A DNA stretch of 15,785 bases from an uncultured Faecalibacterium sp. (GTDB lineage: Bacteria; Bacillota; Clostridia; Oscillospirales; Ruminococcaceae), in contig CAKSZM010000041.1 of NCBI GenBank assembly GCA_934525735.1, positions 1-15,785 on the forward strand, written 5' to 3'. The notes beneath the pieces were generated by a model. The model was not told the origin of the DNA. It ran no database searches and saw only the letters and a list, made by a program, of their open reading frames with translations. Both the position numbers and the translations under genes were made by a program. Shown piece after piece: positions 6,652 to 14,859 of the stretch. Positions within the stretch are counted from its first letter, which is position 1, and the number at the start of each line of letters is the position of its first letter.

Positions 6652-8607
6652 ATGTGCGCAGCAACCCCCGCCGAACGCAAAGCTCTGTTTGAAAGCGATG
6701 CCTTTGCCTGGCAGACCACCTACACCGGCCCTCTGGGGCAGGACTACACCCTCTCCGGCACCCGGCTGCGGCTGTGGGCACCTACCGCCCAGAGCGTGGC
6801 CGTGAACCTCTACCGCAAGGGCGACAGCAGCGCCGCCATGGGCACCCTGCCGATGGAGCGCGGCCCGCAGGGCGTGTGGAGCATCTGGCTGCCCGGCGAC
6901 CAGCACGGGCGCTACTACACCTATACGGTCACAGCGGACGGCGTGAGCCGCCAGACCATCGACCCCTATGCCCGGGCGGCGGGCGTCAACGGCAAGCGCG
7001 GCATGATCGTGGATCTCGGCCGCACCGACCCGCCCGGCTGGGAGCGAGATGTGCGCCCGGTGATCCCGCCCAGCCAGCGGGCTGTATGGGAGGTGAGCGT
7101 GCGGGACTTCTCGCAGGACGCCGCCAGCGGCGTGCGCCCGGCGTGGCGCGGCAAGTTCATGGCCTTTACCCAGCAGAACACCACCCTGCACGGCGACGGC
7201 ATCCACCCCACCTGCCTGAACTACCTCAAGCGGCTGGGGGTGAAATACGTCCAGCTGATGCCCATCTTCGATTTCGGCAGCGTGGACGAGGCTAAGCCCC
7301 TGATGCGCCAGTACAACTGGGGCTACGACCCCACCAACTACAACGTCCCCGAGGGCAGCTACTCCACCGACCCCACCCGGGGCGAGGTTCGCATCCGGGA
7401 GTGTAAGGAGATGATCGCCGCCCTGCACGCGGCGGGCATCGGCGTGGTGATGGACGTTGTGTACAACCACATGTACCGCAACGAAAACCCGCTGAACGAC
7501 ACCGTGCCCTGCTACTTCTTCCGCCAGAACGAGGACGGCAGCTTTTCCAACGGCAGCGGCTGCGGCAACGAGTTTGCCAGCGAGCGGGTGATGGCGCGGC
7601 GGTATATGATCGATTCCATCCTCTACTGGGCGCAGGAGTACCACATCGACGGCTTCCGGTTCGACCTGATGGGTCTGTACGATGTGGAGACCATCAACGC
7701 GGTGCGCGCCGCGCTGGACCGCCTGCCCGGCGGGCGGGATATCCTGATGTACGGCGAGCCGTGGCAGGGCGGCGGCAGCCAGCTGCACCGGTACGAGGCC
7801 AACAAGGCGAATCTGGCCATGCTGAACGAGCGCATCGGCATCTTCTGCGACGACACCCGCGACGCCATCAAGGGCGGCTGCTTCGATGCCCGGGAGCCGG
7901 GCTATGTGGAGGGCAAGCCCGGCAGCTTCTGGGATATCGGCGCGGCGGTGGCGGCGTGGTGCCGCAGCGACCGTCTGCCGCCCCACGCCCCGGGCCAGAT
8001 CGTGAGCTATGTTTCGGCGCACGACAACTTCACCCTGTGGGACAAGCTGCTGCTCGTCCGGCACGAAAAGCCCGAGTTCACTGCATCCGACCCGGTGGCG
8101 CTGGCACAGAACCGGCTGGCGGCGGGCATCTACCTGACCAGCTTCGGCCTGCCCTTCCTGCAGGCAGGCGAGGAGTTTGCCCGCACCAAAAAGGGCGTGG
8201 GCAACAGCTACCGTTCCTCGCCCTCGCTGAACCGGCTGGACTGGAACCGCGCCGAGCAGTACCACCACTTGGTGGACTATTACCGGGGTCTGCTGGCGCT
8301 GCGGGCAAGGTTCCCGCGGCTGGGCGGCGCCGACCGCAACGCCCCGGATGCACTGCAGTTCTTCTCGCTGAAGCAGCCCCTTGTGGGCTGGACGCTGCCC
8401 GCCCAGTGGGGCGACGGCGCCGCGTGGGGTGCGCTGTGCGTGTTCTATAACCCCACCCAGACCAGCCGCACCGTGCCGCTGCCCGGCGGACGGTGGCAGC
8501 TGCTGAGCGACGGCACCTCGTCCAGCCTGTGGCGCGGCCCGGCGCGGGTGTACGAGCACGAGGCCGTGCTCATGCCCTGCAGCGCAACGGTGTTCGGGCA
8601 GGTGTGA
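6652..8607 (+). CDS. pulA: Type I pullulanase / alpha-1,6-glucan debranching enzyme (GH13)
   Basis: The 651-residue enzyme hydrolyses alpha-1,6 branch points in glycogen, limit dextrins or pullulan. A CBM48-like N-terminal beta domain covers about residues 30-125 (motif LRLWAPTAQSVAVNLY). The GH13 barrel follows. YNWGYDP (221-227) is the diagnostic type I pullulanase motif. The conserved GH13 regions are DVVYNH (268-273), GFRFDLMG (334-341, nucleophile Asp338), MYGEPW (366-371, acid/base Glu369) and VSAHDN (454-459, Asp458). A C-terminal beta domain ends the protein. No signal peptide, anchor or extra CBM is present, so it probably works in the cytoplasm on glycogen or imported maltodextrins. 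ATG at 6652 has GAAGGA about 10 nt upstream. It stands alone, divergent from the AAA gene and closed by its own terminator. Confidence 0.93.
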   Translation: MCAATPAERKALFESDAFAWQTTYTGPLGQDYTLSGTRLRLWAPTAQSVAVNLYRKGDSSAAMGTLPMERGPQGVWSIWLPGDQHGRYYTYTVTADGVSRQTIDPYARAAGVNGKRGMIVDLGRTDPPGWERDVRPVIPPSQRAVWEVSVRDFSQDAASGVRPAWRGKFMAFTQQNTTLHGDGIHPTCLNYLKRLGVKYVQLMPIFDFGSVDEAKPLMRQYNWGYDPTNYNVPEGSYSTDPTRGEVRIRECKEMIAALHAAGIGVVMDVVYNHMYRNENPLNDTVPCYFFRQNEDGSFSNGSGCGNEFASERVMARRYMIDSILYWAQEYHIDGFRFDLMGLYDVETINAVRAALDRLPGGRDILMYGEPWQGGGSQLHRYEANKANLAMLNERIGIFCDDTRDAIKGGCFDAREPGYVEGKPGSFWDIGAAVAAWCRSDRLPPHAPGQIVSYVSAHDNFTLWDKLLLVRHEKPEFTASDPVALAQNRLAAGIYLTSFGLPFLQAGEEFARTKKGVGNSYRSSPSLNRLDWNRAEQYHHLVDYYRGLLALRARFPRLGGADRNAPDALQFFSLKQPLVGWTLPAQWGDGAAWGALCVFYNPTQTSRTVPLPGGRWQLLSDGTSSSLWRGPARVYEHEAVLMPCSATVFGQV

Positions 8608-8625
8608 AAATCATCCGAATACGCC

Positions 8626-8662
8626 AAAAGGCTCCGGCAGCTTTCGCTGCCGGAGCCTTTTT
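8626..8662. terminator. Bidirectional intrinsic terminator
   Basis: GGCTCCGGCAGC (8630-8641) pairs perfectly with GCTGCCGGAGCC (8646-8657) around a TTTC loop. TTTTT follows on the plus strand, and AAAA precedes the stem (8626-8629), giving TTTT on the minus strand. It lies between the converging stops of pulA (8607) and bglA (8672). Confidence 0.95.
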
Positions 8663-8671
8663 CAGATGCAG

Positions 8672-10135
<1,464 letters not shown>

Positions 10136-10147
10136 TTATCAATGGCT

Positions 10148-10164
10148 GCCCCGAAAAGCGGGGC
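10148..10164 (-). promoter_or_regulatory. Leader hairpin upstream of bglA
   Basis: GCCCCG (10148-10153) pairs with CGGGGC (10159-10164) around 5 nt. On the minus strand it lies just after the predicted start site and about 35 nt before the bglA ATG. It has no T tract on either side, so it is unlikely to terminate. It does not look like the longer RAT-plus-terminator arrangement of BglG/LicT antitermination. Confidence 0.4.
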
Positions 10165-10176
10165 GCTCCGATCATT

Positions 10177-10206
10177 ATTTTATCACAGACCCTGCACGGT
10201 CTGCAA
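10177..10206 (-). promoter_or_regulatory. Probable promoter of bglA
   Basis: On the minus strand TTGCAG (10201-10206) and TAAAAT (10177-10182) are separated by 18 nt, placing a start near 10170. It lies between the PTS stump and bglA, so bglA could be transcribed independently of upstream genes. Assigned by eye. Confidence 0.5.
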
Positions 10207-10233
10207 GAGAGTGCCCTGCTCGTGCCGGAGGAA

Positions 10234-10473
10234 TTACTTTTTTGCCTTGGCAGACTCGTCGCTGTAGGCCAGGCAGGTCAGGATGAACGCAGCAACGGTG
10301 CAGATCAGACTGATGATAATAGCCGCGATCATGCCGGAGATGTTGTTGTCATTGCCGATGAACTGAGGCCATGCGAACACGCCCATACCAGCCATACGGT
10401 AAGCCATGGTGTTGGTCAACATCAGAGCGGCGCCGCCAGCAGCAGCGACGATCAAACTATGCAATATGTACAA
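10234..10473 (-). pseudogene. 3' remnant of a PTS beta-glucoside/glucose-type EIIC permease
   Basis: The open frame has 79 codons and could only begin at TTG 10473, with no Shine-Dalgarno. It encodes two hydrophobic segments (residues about 5-23 and 46-69) and the stretch AGMGVFAWPQFIG. In the EIIC C-terminus of BglF/BglP-type permeases a final GxxxLxxPxFIG loop is followed by one last transmembrane helix, which this resembles. Nothing of the roughly 400 upstream residues is present: the frame begins only about 8 nt beyond the T run of the htrA terminator (10481-10486). With bglA next on the same strand, the reading is a deleted permease of a former PTS-bglA operon. An unrelated small membrane protein is the alternative. 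Confidence 0.62.
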
Positions 10474-10480
10474 TCAAATC

Positions 10481-10520
10481 AAAAAAGCGGCGGCAGACCG
10501 CCTGCAATGGTCTGCCGCCG
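10481..10520 (-). terminator. Intrinsic terminator of the htrA-like gene
   Basis: CGGCGGCAGACC (10488-10499) pairs with GGTCTGCCGCCG (10509-10520), a perfect 12-bp stem with a 9-nt loop. On the minus strand it is followed by TTTTTT. It lies 20 nt beyond the protease stop codon. Confidence 0.92.
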
Positions 10521-10539
10521 TAGAGAGATTTTTCGGTTT

Positions 10540-11922
10540 TCAGCTGTTGGATGCAGTCTTTTCGCCCAGCGTTACACTGACCGTCTGCATCTGACCGTCA
10601 CGGGCCACCGTGAAGGACAGGGTGTCGCCCGCAGCATGCTTCTGCATCAGGGTGCCGAGATCATCCTTTTCGGCGATCTCACTGCCGTCGATGCTGACGA
10701 TGCGGTCGCCGGCCTGCAGACCCGCCTTTTCCGCGGGGCCGCCCTTGACCACATCCACGATGTAGACACCGTAGGCGTTCACGCCCAGCTGAGCAGCGGT
10801 CTGTGCGTCCTCAACGGCCACATAGGTGATGCCCAGATAGGGGCGTCCGGTCACATAGCCGTTCTCCATCAGTTCCTGCGCCACCTTGATGGCGTCGTTG
10901 ATGGGGATTGCGAAGCCCAGACCTTCGGCGTCGCTGGAAGAGGATTTTGCGTTGACGATGCCGATCAGTTCACCGTTCATGTTGAACAGGCCGCCGCCGG
11001 AGTTGCCGGGGCTGACCGAGGCATCCATCTGGATCAGAGACATGGTGTTGGTAGAGCTGCTGCCCTGAATGGTCACGCTGCGGTTCAGTGCACTGATCAT
11101 ACCGCCGGTGACGGTGCCGCCCAGCTCACCCAGCGGGTTGCCCACGGCCATAACACTCTGACCGACCTTCAGGCTGTCGCTGTTGCCCACAGTAGCGGGA
11201 GTCAGGCCGTCGGCATCGATCTTGATCACGGCGATGTCACTGGTGGTGTCCTCGCCCACGAGGGTAGCGGTGTAGTCCTTGTCACCGATGGTCACGGTGA
11301 TGGTGGAAGCGCCGTCCACGACATGCGCACAGGTGAGGATATAACCGTCCGAGCTGATGATGACGCCGCTGCCGGCGCCGCTCTCCACCTGATTCTGGCC
11401 GTACCACGACCACTGGGAGTAGACCACCTGCTCGGTAGTGATGACCACCACGCTGGGGCTGACCAGGTCGGCCACCTGCTCGGTGCTCAGGGCACTGCCG
11501 GAAGCCGAAGCCGAGGTGATGGAGCTGTCAGAGCTACCGGAGCTGCTGACCGAAGAGGGCGCCACCTGCTGGATGACTACCTTGCCGCGGCCGCCGACCT
11601 GTGCGCCCACAAAGCCGCCGGCAAAGCCCATGGCAGCTGCCAGAACCAGCGCCACGGCGCTGCGGGCGATGCGCTTGCCGTTGACCTTCTTCTTTTTCTT
11701 CGGCTTTTCAGGTTCCGCCTGCTGCACCGGATGCTCCGGGGGCGTGGTGCCGCCTGCGCCGCCGTCGCTCTGCGGAGCGCTGTTCTCCGGTTCCGGCTGC
11801 GGGTCATTGTACTGGTTGGCGGTGTTCATGCCGCTGCTGCCCACGTTGGGGTAACCAGTATCGCCGCTTTCGGGTTTATTCTGAGAGGAATAATCATATT
11901 CCCATTTGTTCTCGTTATCCAT
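10540..11922 (-). CDS. Membrane-anchored HtrA/DegP-type serine protease with PDZ domain
   Basis: This 460-residue protein is a quality-control serine protease expected to act outside the membrane. Residues 1-75 are hydrophilic and rich in Pro, Gly, Ser and Asn. KKKKK (75-79) precedes a single transmembrane segment (about 87-110) with glycine-rich packing (GFAGGFVGAQVGG), giving an inside-N orientation. A Ser-rich linker (122-145) leads to a trypsin-like domain with the full triad: His200 in LTCAHVVDG, Asp229 in TTSDIAVIKID and Ser308 in SPGNSGGGLF. A single PDZ domain occupies about 358-455 (GVYIVDVVKGGPAEKAGL, then GDRIVSIDG). This is the usual Gram-positive HtrA architecture. ATG at 11922 has AAGGAAG 7 nt upstream. 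An in-frame GTG at 11967 touches an AAAGGAG with no spacer and is less likely. It is monocistronic, with its own terminator. Confidence 0.93.
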   Translation of the reverse strand: MDNENKWEYDYSSQNKPESGDTGYPNVGSSGMNTANQYNDPQPEPENSAPQSDGGAGGTTPPEHPVQQAEPEKPKKKKKVNGKRIARSAVALVLAAAMGFAGGFVGAQVGGRGKVVIQQVAPSSVSSSGSSDSSITSASASGSALSTEQVADLVSPSVVVITTEQVVYSQWSWYGQNQVESGAGSGVIISSDGYILTCAHVVDGASTITVTIGDKDYTATLVGEDTTSDIAVIKIDADGLTPATVGNSDSLKVGQSVMAVGNPLGELGGTVTGGMISALNRSVTIQGSSSTNTMSLIQMDASVSPGNSGGGLFNMNGELIGIVNAKSSSSDAEGLGFAIPINDAIKVAQELMENGYVTGRPYLGITYVAVEDAQTAAQLGVNAYGVYIVDVVKGGPAEKAGLQAGDRIVSIDGSEIAEKDDLGTLMQKHAAGDTLSFTVARDGQMQTVSVTLGEKTASNS

Positions 11923-11984
11923 GTTGATACTTCCTTTCCGTAAGGGATATGTCCGTAGAAGCTGCACTCCTTTGAACTGCCCCT

Positions 11985-12011
11985 ATTGTAACCGCCAATT
12001 GTGAAAATCAA
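11985..12011 (-). promoter_or_regulatory. Possible promoter of the htrA-like gene
   Basis: On the minus strand TACAAT (11985-11990) is a good -10 box about 60 nt before the ATG. The best -35 candidate, TTGATT (12006-12011), is only 15 nt away, so the assignment is weak. No CssR-like or other operator could be recognised. Confidence 0.35.
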
Positions 12012-12059
12012 TCGCGCGCCCAGTGAAGAAACTGTGAAATAAAGACGCACTTTCTGCCC

Positions 12060-12088
12060 TTGACAGCAGCTTCGCGCCTTGCTATTGT
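12060..12088 (+). promoter_or_regulatory. Sigma-A promoter of the GNAT-methyltransferase gene
   Basis: A perfect TTGACA (12060-12065) and TATTGT (12083-12088) are spaced by 17 nt. The start would lie near 12095, giving a leader of about 20 nt that contains AGGAGGAAA before the ATG at 12116. This is the best-matching promoter in the window. Confidence 0.85.
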
Positions 12089-12115
12089 AGGAGCATCAGA
12101 CAGGAGGAAACCGCC

Positions 12116-12982
12116 ATGGAACTTTGCCGCACGCCGGAGGGCTTTGCCCTTTATAAGGAAAAAACACAGATCGGGGCCTGCGCCCTGCAGCCTGCCCCGG
12201 ACGGAGCCGCCCTTACCGCGCTGTGCATCGAGCCGCAGTGGCGGCGCAAGGGCTACGGCTCCTATCTGTTAAAAGAAGTATTGCGCGCCTTTGCCGGATA
12301 TGACCGGCAAAAAGCCACCGTGTTCACTGCCCCTCTGCCGGGCGATGCCGGAGAGACTGCGTTCTGGGCAAAGTTCGGCTTTGCGCCGGAAAACGGGCAG
12401 CTGGTGCGCCGCCGCACGCCGGACCTGACCGCCGTGAAGTTCATTCAGGATTTTCTGGCCGCGCGGCTGGTGTTGCCCCGGCTGTGCATCGACGCTACCT
12501 GCGGCAACGGCGGCGACACGGCCTTTCTGTGCGGCATCACCGCCCCGGAAGGCAAGGTTCTGGGCTTTGACATCCAGCCCGAAGCCATCGCCTCCACCCG
12601 GAAGCACCTGGAGCAGAAAGGCATTCCCGCCGGAAAATACGAGCTGCACTGCGACAGCCACGCAAACCTTTTGCAGTACGTCCAGCCCGGCACGGCGGAC
12701 GCTGTCATGTTCAACTTCGGCTGGCTGCCGGGGGCAGACCATTCGGTGTTTTCTACAGCCGACAGCAGTATCCCGGCGCTGCGGGCCGCTCTGCAGGCGG
12801 TACGCCCCGGCGGCGCTGTGAGCGCTATCCTCTACAGCGGGCAGGTGATCGGCTCGGGCGAAAAGCAGACCGTGCTGGAATTTCTCCGTGCACTTCCGCT
12901 GAAAGATTTCACCGTTCTGGTGTGTGATTTTGCCAACTGGGCCGAAACTGCGCCCCTGCCCTGCATCATCCTGAAAAAATAA
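12116..12982 (+). CDS. GNAT acetyltransferase fused to MnmM/YtqB-type tRNA methyltransferase
   Basis: This 288-residue protein has two domains. Residues about 1-100 are a compact GNAT fold, with the acetyl-CoA loop QWRRKGYGSYLL (41-52) and the late FWAKFGFAPEN segment (83-93). Residues about 105-288 are a class I SAM methyltransferase of the putative rRNA methylase family (Pfam PF06962). It shows CIDATCGNGGDTAFL (124-138) for SAM binding, GFDIQ (150-154), FNFGWLPGADHS (199-210) and the YSGQ segment (240-243). Bacillus subtilis YtqB of this family was shown to be MnmM, which methylates nm5U34-type wobble uridines of tRNA to mnm5U; methylation here is inferred by family. The GNAT substrate is unknown. 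Strong RBS AGGAGGAAA precedes ATG 12116. It has its own promoter, and prfC follows on the same strand with a separate promoter. Confidence 0.85.
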   Translation: MELCRTPEGFALYKEKTQIGACALQPAPDGAALTALCIEPQWRRKGYGSYLLKEVLRAFAGYDRQKATVFTAPLPGDAGETAFWAKFGFAPENGQLVRRRTPDLTAVKFIQDFLAARLVLPRLCIDATCGNGGDTAFLCGITAPEGKVLGFDIQPEAIASTRKHLEQKGIPAGKYELHCDSHANLLQYVQPGTADAVMFNFGWLPGADHSVFSTADSSIPALRAALQAVRPGGAVSAILYSGQVIGSGEKQTVLEFLRALPLKDFTVLVCDFANWAETAPLPCIILKK

Positions 12983-12991
12983 CGAAAACTC

Positions 12992-13020
12992 TTGCATTAT
13001 GACGCATTTTCGGATAGAAT
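12992..13020 (+). promoter_or_regulatory. Sigma-A promoter of prfC
   Basis: TTGCAT (12992-12997) and TAGAAT (13015-13020) are separated by 17 nt. The start near 13027 leaves a leader of about 83 nt containing a long hairpin before the prfC ATG. Confidence 0.72.
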
Positions 13021-13043
13021 AAGATGAGTATGTGTAAAAATAT

Positions 13044-13080
13044 GTTCCCGGTGTGCCTGCTGTGCAGGCGCACCGGGAAC
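13044..13080 (+). promoter_or_regulatory. Long hairpin in the prfC leader
   Basis: A 17-bp stem (13044-13060 with 13064-13080, one G-T wobble) closes on a 3-nt TGT loop. It begins about 17 nt after the predicted start site and ends 14 nt before AGGAGA. The following bases TTCACCCTCTTT are not a clean T run, so a simple terminator is unlikely, though partial attenuation is possible. It may stabilise the mRNA 5' end or regulate RF3 synthesis. Confidence 0.6.
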
Positions 13081-13109
13081 TTCACCCTCTTTCAGGAGAA
13101 CTTTTATCT

Positions 13110-14714
13110 ATGACAAATCGTGAAGAAATCGAGCGCCGCCGGACGTTTGCGATCATCAGCCATCCCGACGCCGGTAAGACCACTCTGACCGAAAAGCTGC
13201 TGCTGTACGGCGGAGCCATCAATCAGGCAGGTTCCGTCAAGGGCAAGCAGAGCGCAAAACATGCCGTCTCCGACTGGATGGACATCGAGAAGCAGCGCGG
13301 TATTTCCGTCACTTCCTCGGTGCTGCAGTTCAACTATGCCGGCAAGTGCGTGAACATTCTGGACACCCCGGGCCATCAGGACTTCTCGGAGGATACCTAC
13401 CGCACCCTGATGGCGGCAGACTCCGCCGTCATGGTCATCGACGCAGCCAAGGGCGTCGAGGCGCAGACCATCAAGCTGTTCAAGGTGTGCACCCTGCGCC
13501 ACATCCCCATCTTTACCTTCATCAACAAGATGGACCGCGAAGCCCGCGACCCCTTTGAGCTGATGGAGAACATCGAGGAGATCCTGGGCATCAAGACCTA
13601 CCCCATGAACTGGCCCATCGGCTGCGGCAAGGAGTTCAAGGGCGTGTTCGACCGCAACACCCGCAAGGTGCTGGCCTTCTCCAGCGACGGCCGCGCCAAC
13701 GGCGTCAAGAAGGTCGAGGAGACCGAGGCCGAGCTGGGCGATCCCGCACTGGACGAGCTGCTGACCCCCTATCTGCACCAGCAGCTCTCCGATGAGATCG
13801 AGCTGCTGGACGGTGCCGCCGAGGAATTTGACCTGGACAAGGTGCTGCGCGGCGAGCTCAGCCCCGTCTTCTTCGGCTCTGCGCTGACCAACTTCGGCGT
13901 CGAGCCGTTCCTGGAGAACTTCCTCCGCCTCACCCCCACCCCGCTGGCCCGTGTGGACAGCCTGACCGGGGAGCCGGTGGACCCCTGCCGCGAAGAGTTC
14001 TCGGCCTTCATCTTCAAGATCCAGGCCAACATGAACAAGGCCCACCGCGACCGCATCGCCTTCATGCGCATCTGCTCCGGCAAGTTCGAGCGCGGCATGG
14101 AAGCCTACCATGTGCAGGAGGGCAAGAACATCAAGCTGGCCACCGGCACCCAGCTGATGGCGCAGGACCGCGCCATCGTGGACGAAGCCTACGCCGGCGA
14201 CATCATCGGCCTGTTCGACCCGGGCATCTTCTCCATCGGCGACACCTTGTGCACCGGCAAAAAGAAGGTCCAGTTCGCAGGCATCCCCACCTTCTCGCCG
14301 GAGCACTTTGCCCGCATTGAGCAGAAGGACACCATGAAGCGCAAGCAGTTCGTGAAGGGCATGGAGCAGATCGCCCAGGAGGGCGCCATCCAGATCTTCC
14401 GCGAAGTGGGCGGCGGCATGGAAGAAGTGGTGGTCGGCGTGGTCGGCGTGCTGCAGCTGGAAGTGCTGGAGTACCGCCTGAACACCGAGTACAACGTGGA
14501 GATCCGTATGCAGCAGCTGCCCTTCGAGCAACTGCGCTGGGTACAGAACGACCCCGACACCTACAATCTGCGTGACCTCGACCTGACCAGCGACACCAAG
14601 GCTGTGGAGGACATGAAGGGCAACCGCCTGCTGCTGTTCACCTCTGACTGGGCCGTGCGCTGGGCCGAGACCCACAACGACGAGCTGAAACTGAGCGAGT
14701 TCGGCAATATTTAA
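13110..14714 (+). CDS. prfC: Peptide chain release factor 3 (RF3)
   Basis: The 534-residue cytoplasmic GTPase recycles release factors RF1 and RF2 from the ribosome after peptide release. Length matches the family (E. coli 529). GTPase motifs are G1 SHPDAGKTT (17-25), the G2 region RGISVTSSV (63-71), G3 DTPGH (85-89) and G4 NKMD (139-142). The RF3-specific stretch SDWMDIEKQRGISVTSSV (54-71) separates it from EF-G, whose equivalent begins MDWMEQEQERGITI. Domains II and III continue to the C-terminal RWAETHND. I chose ATG 13110, with AGGAGA about 10 nt upstream. An in-frame GTG at 13053 lies inside the leader hairpin and has no ribosome binding site. The gene is monocistronic between its promoter and a terminator. 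Confidence 0.95.
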   Translation: MTNREEIERRRTFAIISHPDAGKTTLTEKLLLYGGAINQAGSVKGKQSAKHAVSDWMDIEKQRGISVTSSVLQFNYAGKCVNILDTPGHQDFSEDTYRTLMAADSAVMVIDAAKGVEAQTIKLFKVCTLRHIPIFTFINKMDREARDPFELMENIEEILGIKTYPMNWPIGCGKEFKGVFDRNTRKVLAFSSDGRANGVKKVEETEAELGDPALDELLTPYLHQQLSDEIELLDGAAEEFDLDKVLRGELSPVFFGSALTNFGVEPFLENFLRLTPTPLARVDSLTGEPVDPCREEFSAFIFKIQANMNKAHRDRIAFMRICSGKFERGMEAYHVQEGKNIKLATGTQLMAQDRAIVDEAYAGDIIGLFDPGIFSIGDTLCTGKKKVQFAGIPTFSPEHFARIEQKDTMKRKQFVKGMEQIAQEGAIQIFREVGGGMEEVVVGVVGVLQLEVLEYRLNTEYNVEIRMQQLPFEQLRWVQNDPDTYNLRDLDLTSDTKAVEDMKGNRLLLFTSDWAVRWAETHNDELKLSEFGNI

Positions 14715-14721
14715 TTTGTTG

Positions 14722-14769
14722 AAAGAGAGCTGCGGTACGGGAAAAGTCCCGGAGCTGCGGCTCTTTTTT
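14722..14769 (+). terminator. Intrinsic terminator of prfC
   Basis: AAAGAG (14722-14727) pairs with CTCTTT (14761-14766), and CGGG pairs with CCCG near the loop. Internal mismatches lie between them. Six T follow. It lies immediately after the prfC stop. The stem is imperfect but the T run is clear. Confidence 0.78.
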
Positions 14770-14796
14770 CATAAAGTCTCAAGAATACAACAAAGA

Positions 14797-14846
14797 ATGC
14801 CAGTGTTTGTATGATTGCTTCCCATTGCGGGGAACACTGCTGGCAT
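14797..14846 (+). promoter_or_regulatory. Interrupted inverted repeat before the aldo/keto reductase
   Basis: ATGC plus CAGTGTT (14797-14807) mirrors AACACTG (14833-14839) plus GCAT (14843-14846), with a 3-nt bulge and 25 nt between the arms. The right arm directly abuts the Shine-Dalgarno GGAGGG (14847-14852). A possible -10 TATGAT (14810-14815) lies between the arms but has no good -35 box. It could be an operator or a leader hairpin. Confidence 0.4.
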
Positions 14847-14859
14847 GGAGGGAAAGTAT

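Noticed and set aside
6619..8559. 646-codon minus-strand open frame opposite the pullulanase gene
   Set aside because: It is antisense to a gene with all GH13 motifs. The composition (Val, Ala, His, Gln) is typical of reverse-complement translation of GC-rich coding DNA.
13053..13109. Upstream GTG start extending RF3 by 19 residues
   Set aside because: The GTG lies inside the leader hairpin without a Shine-Dalgarno. ATG 13110 has AGGAGA, and the extra residues do not match RF3 N-termini.
13104..14675. 523-codon minus-strand open frame opposite prfC
   Set aside because: It is antisense to an unambiguous RF3 gene, with Leu/His/Val-rich translation and no start context or family motif.
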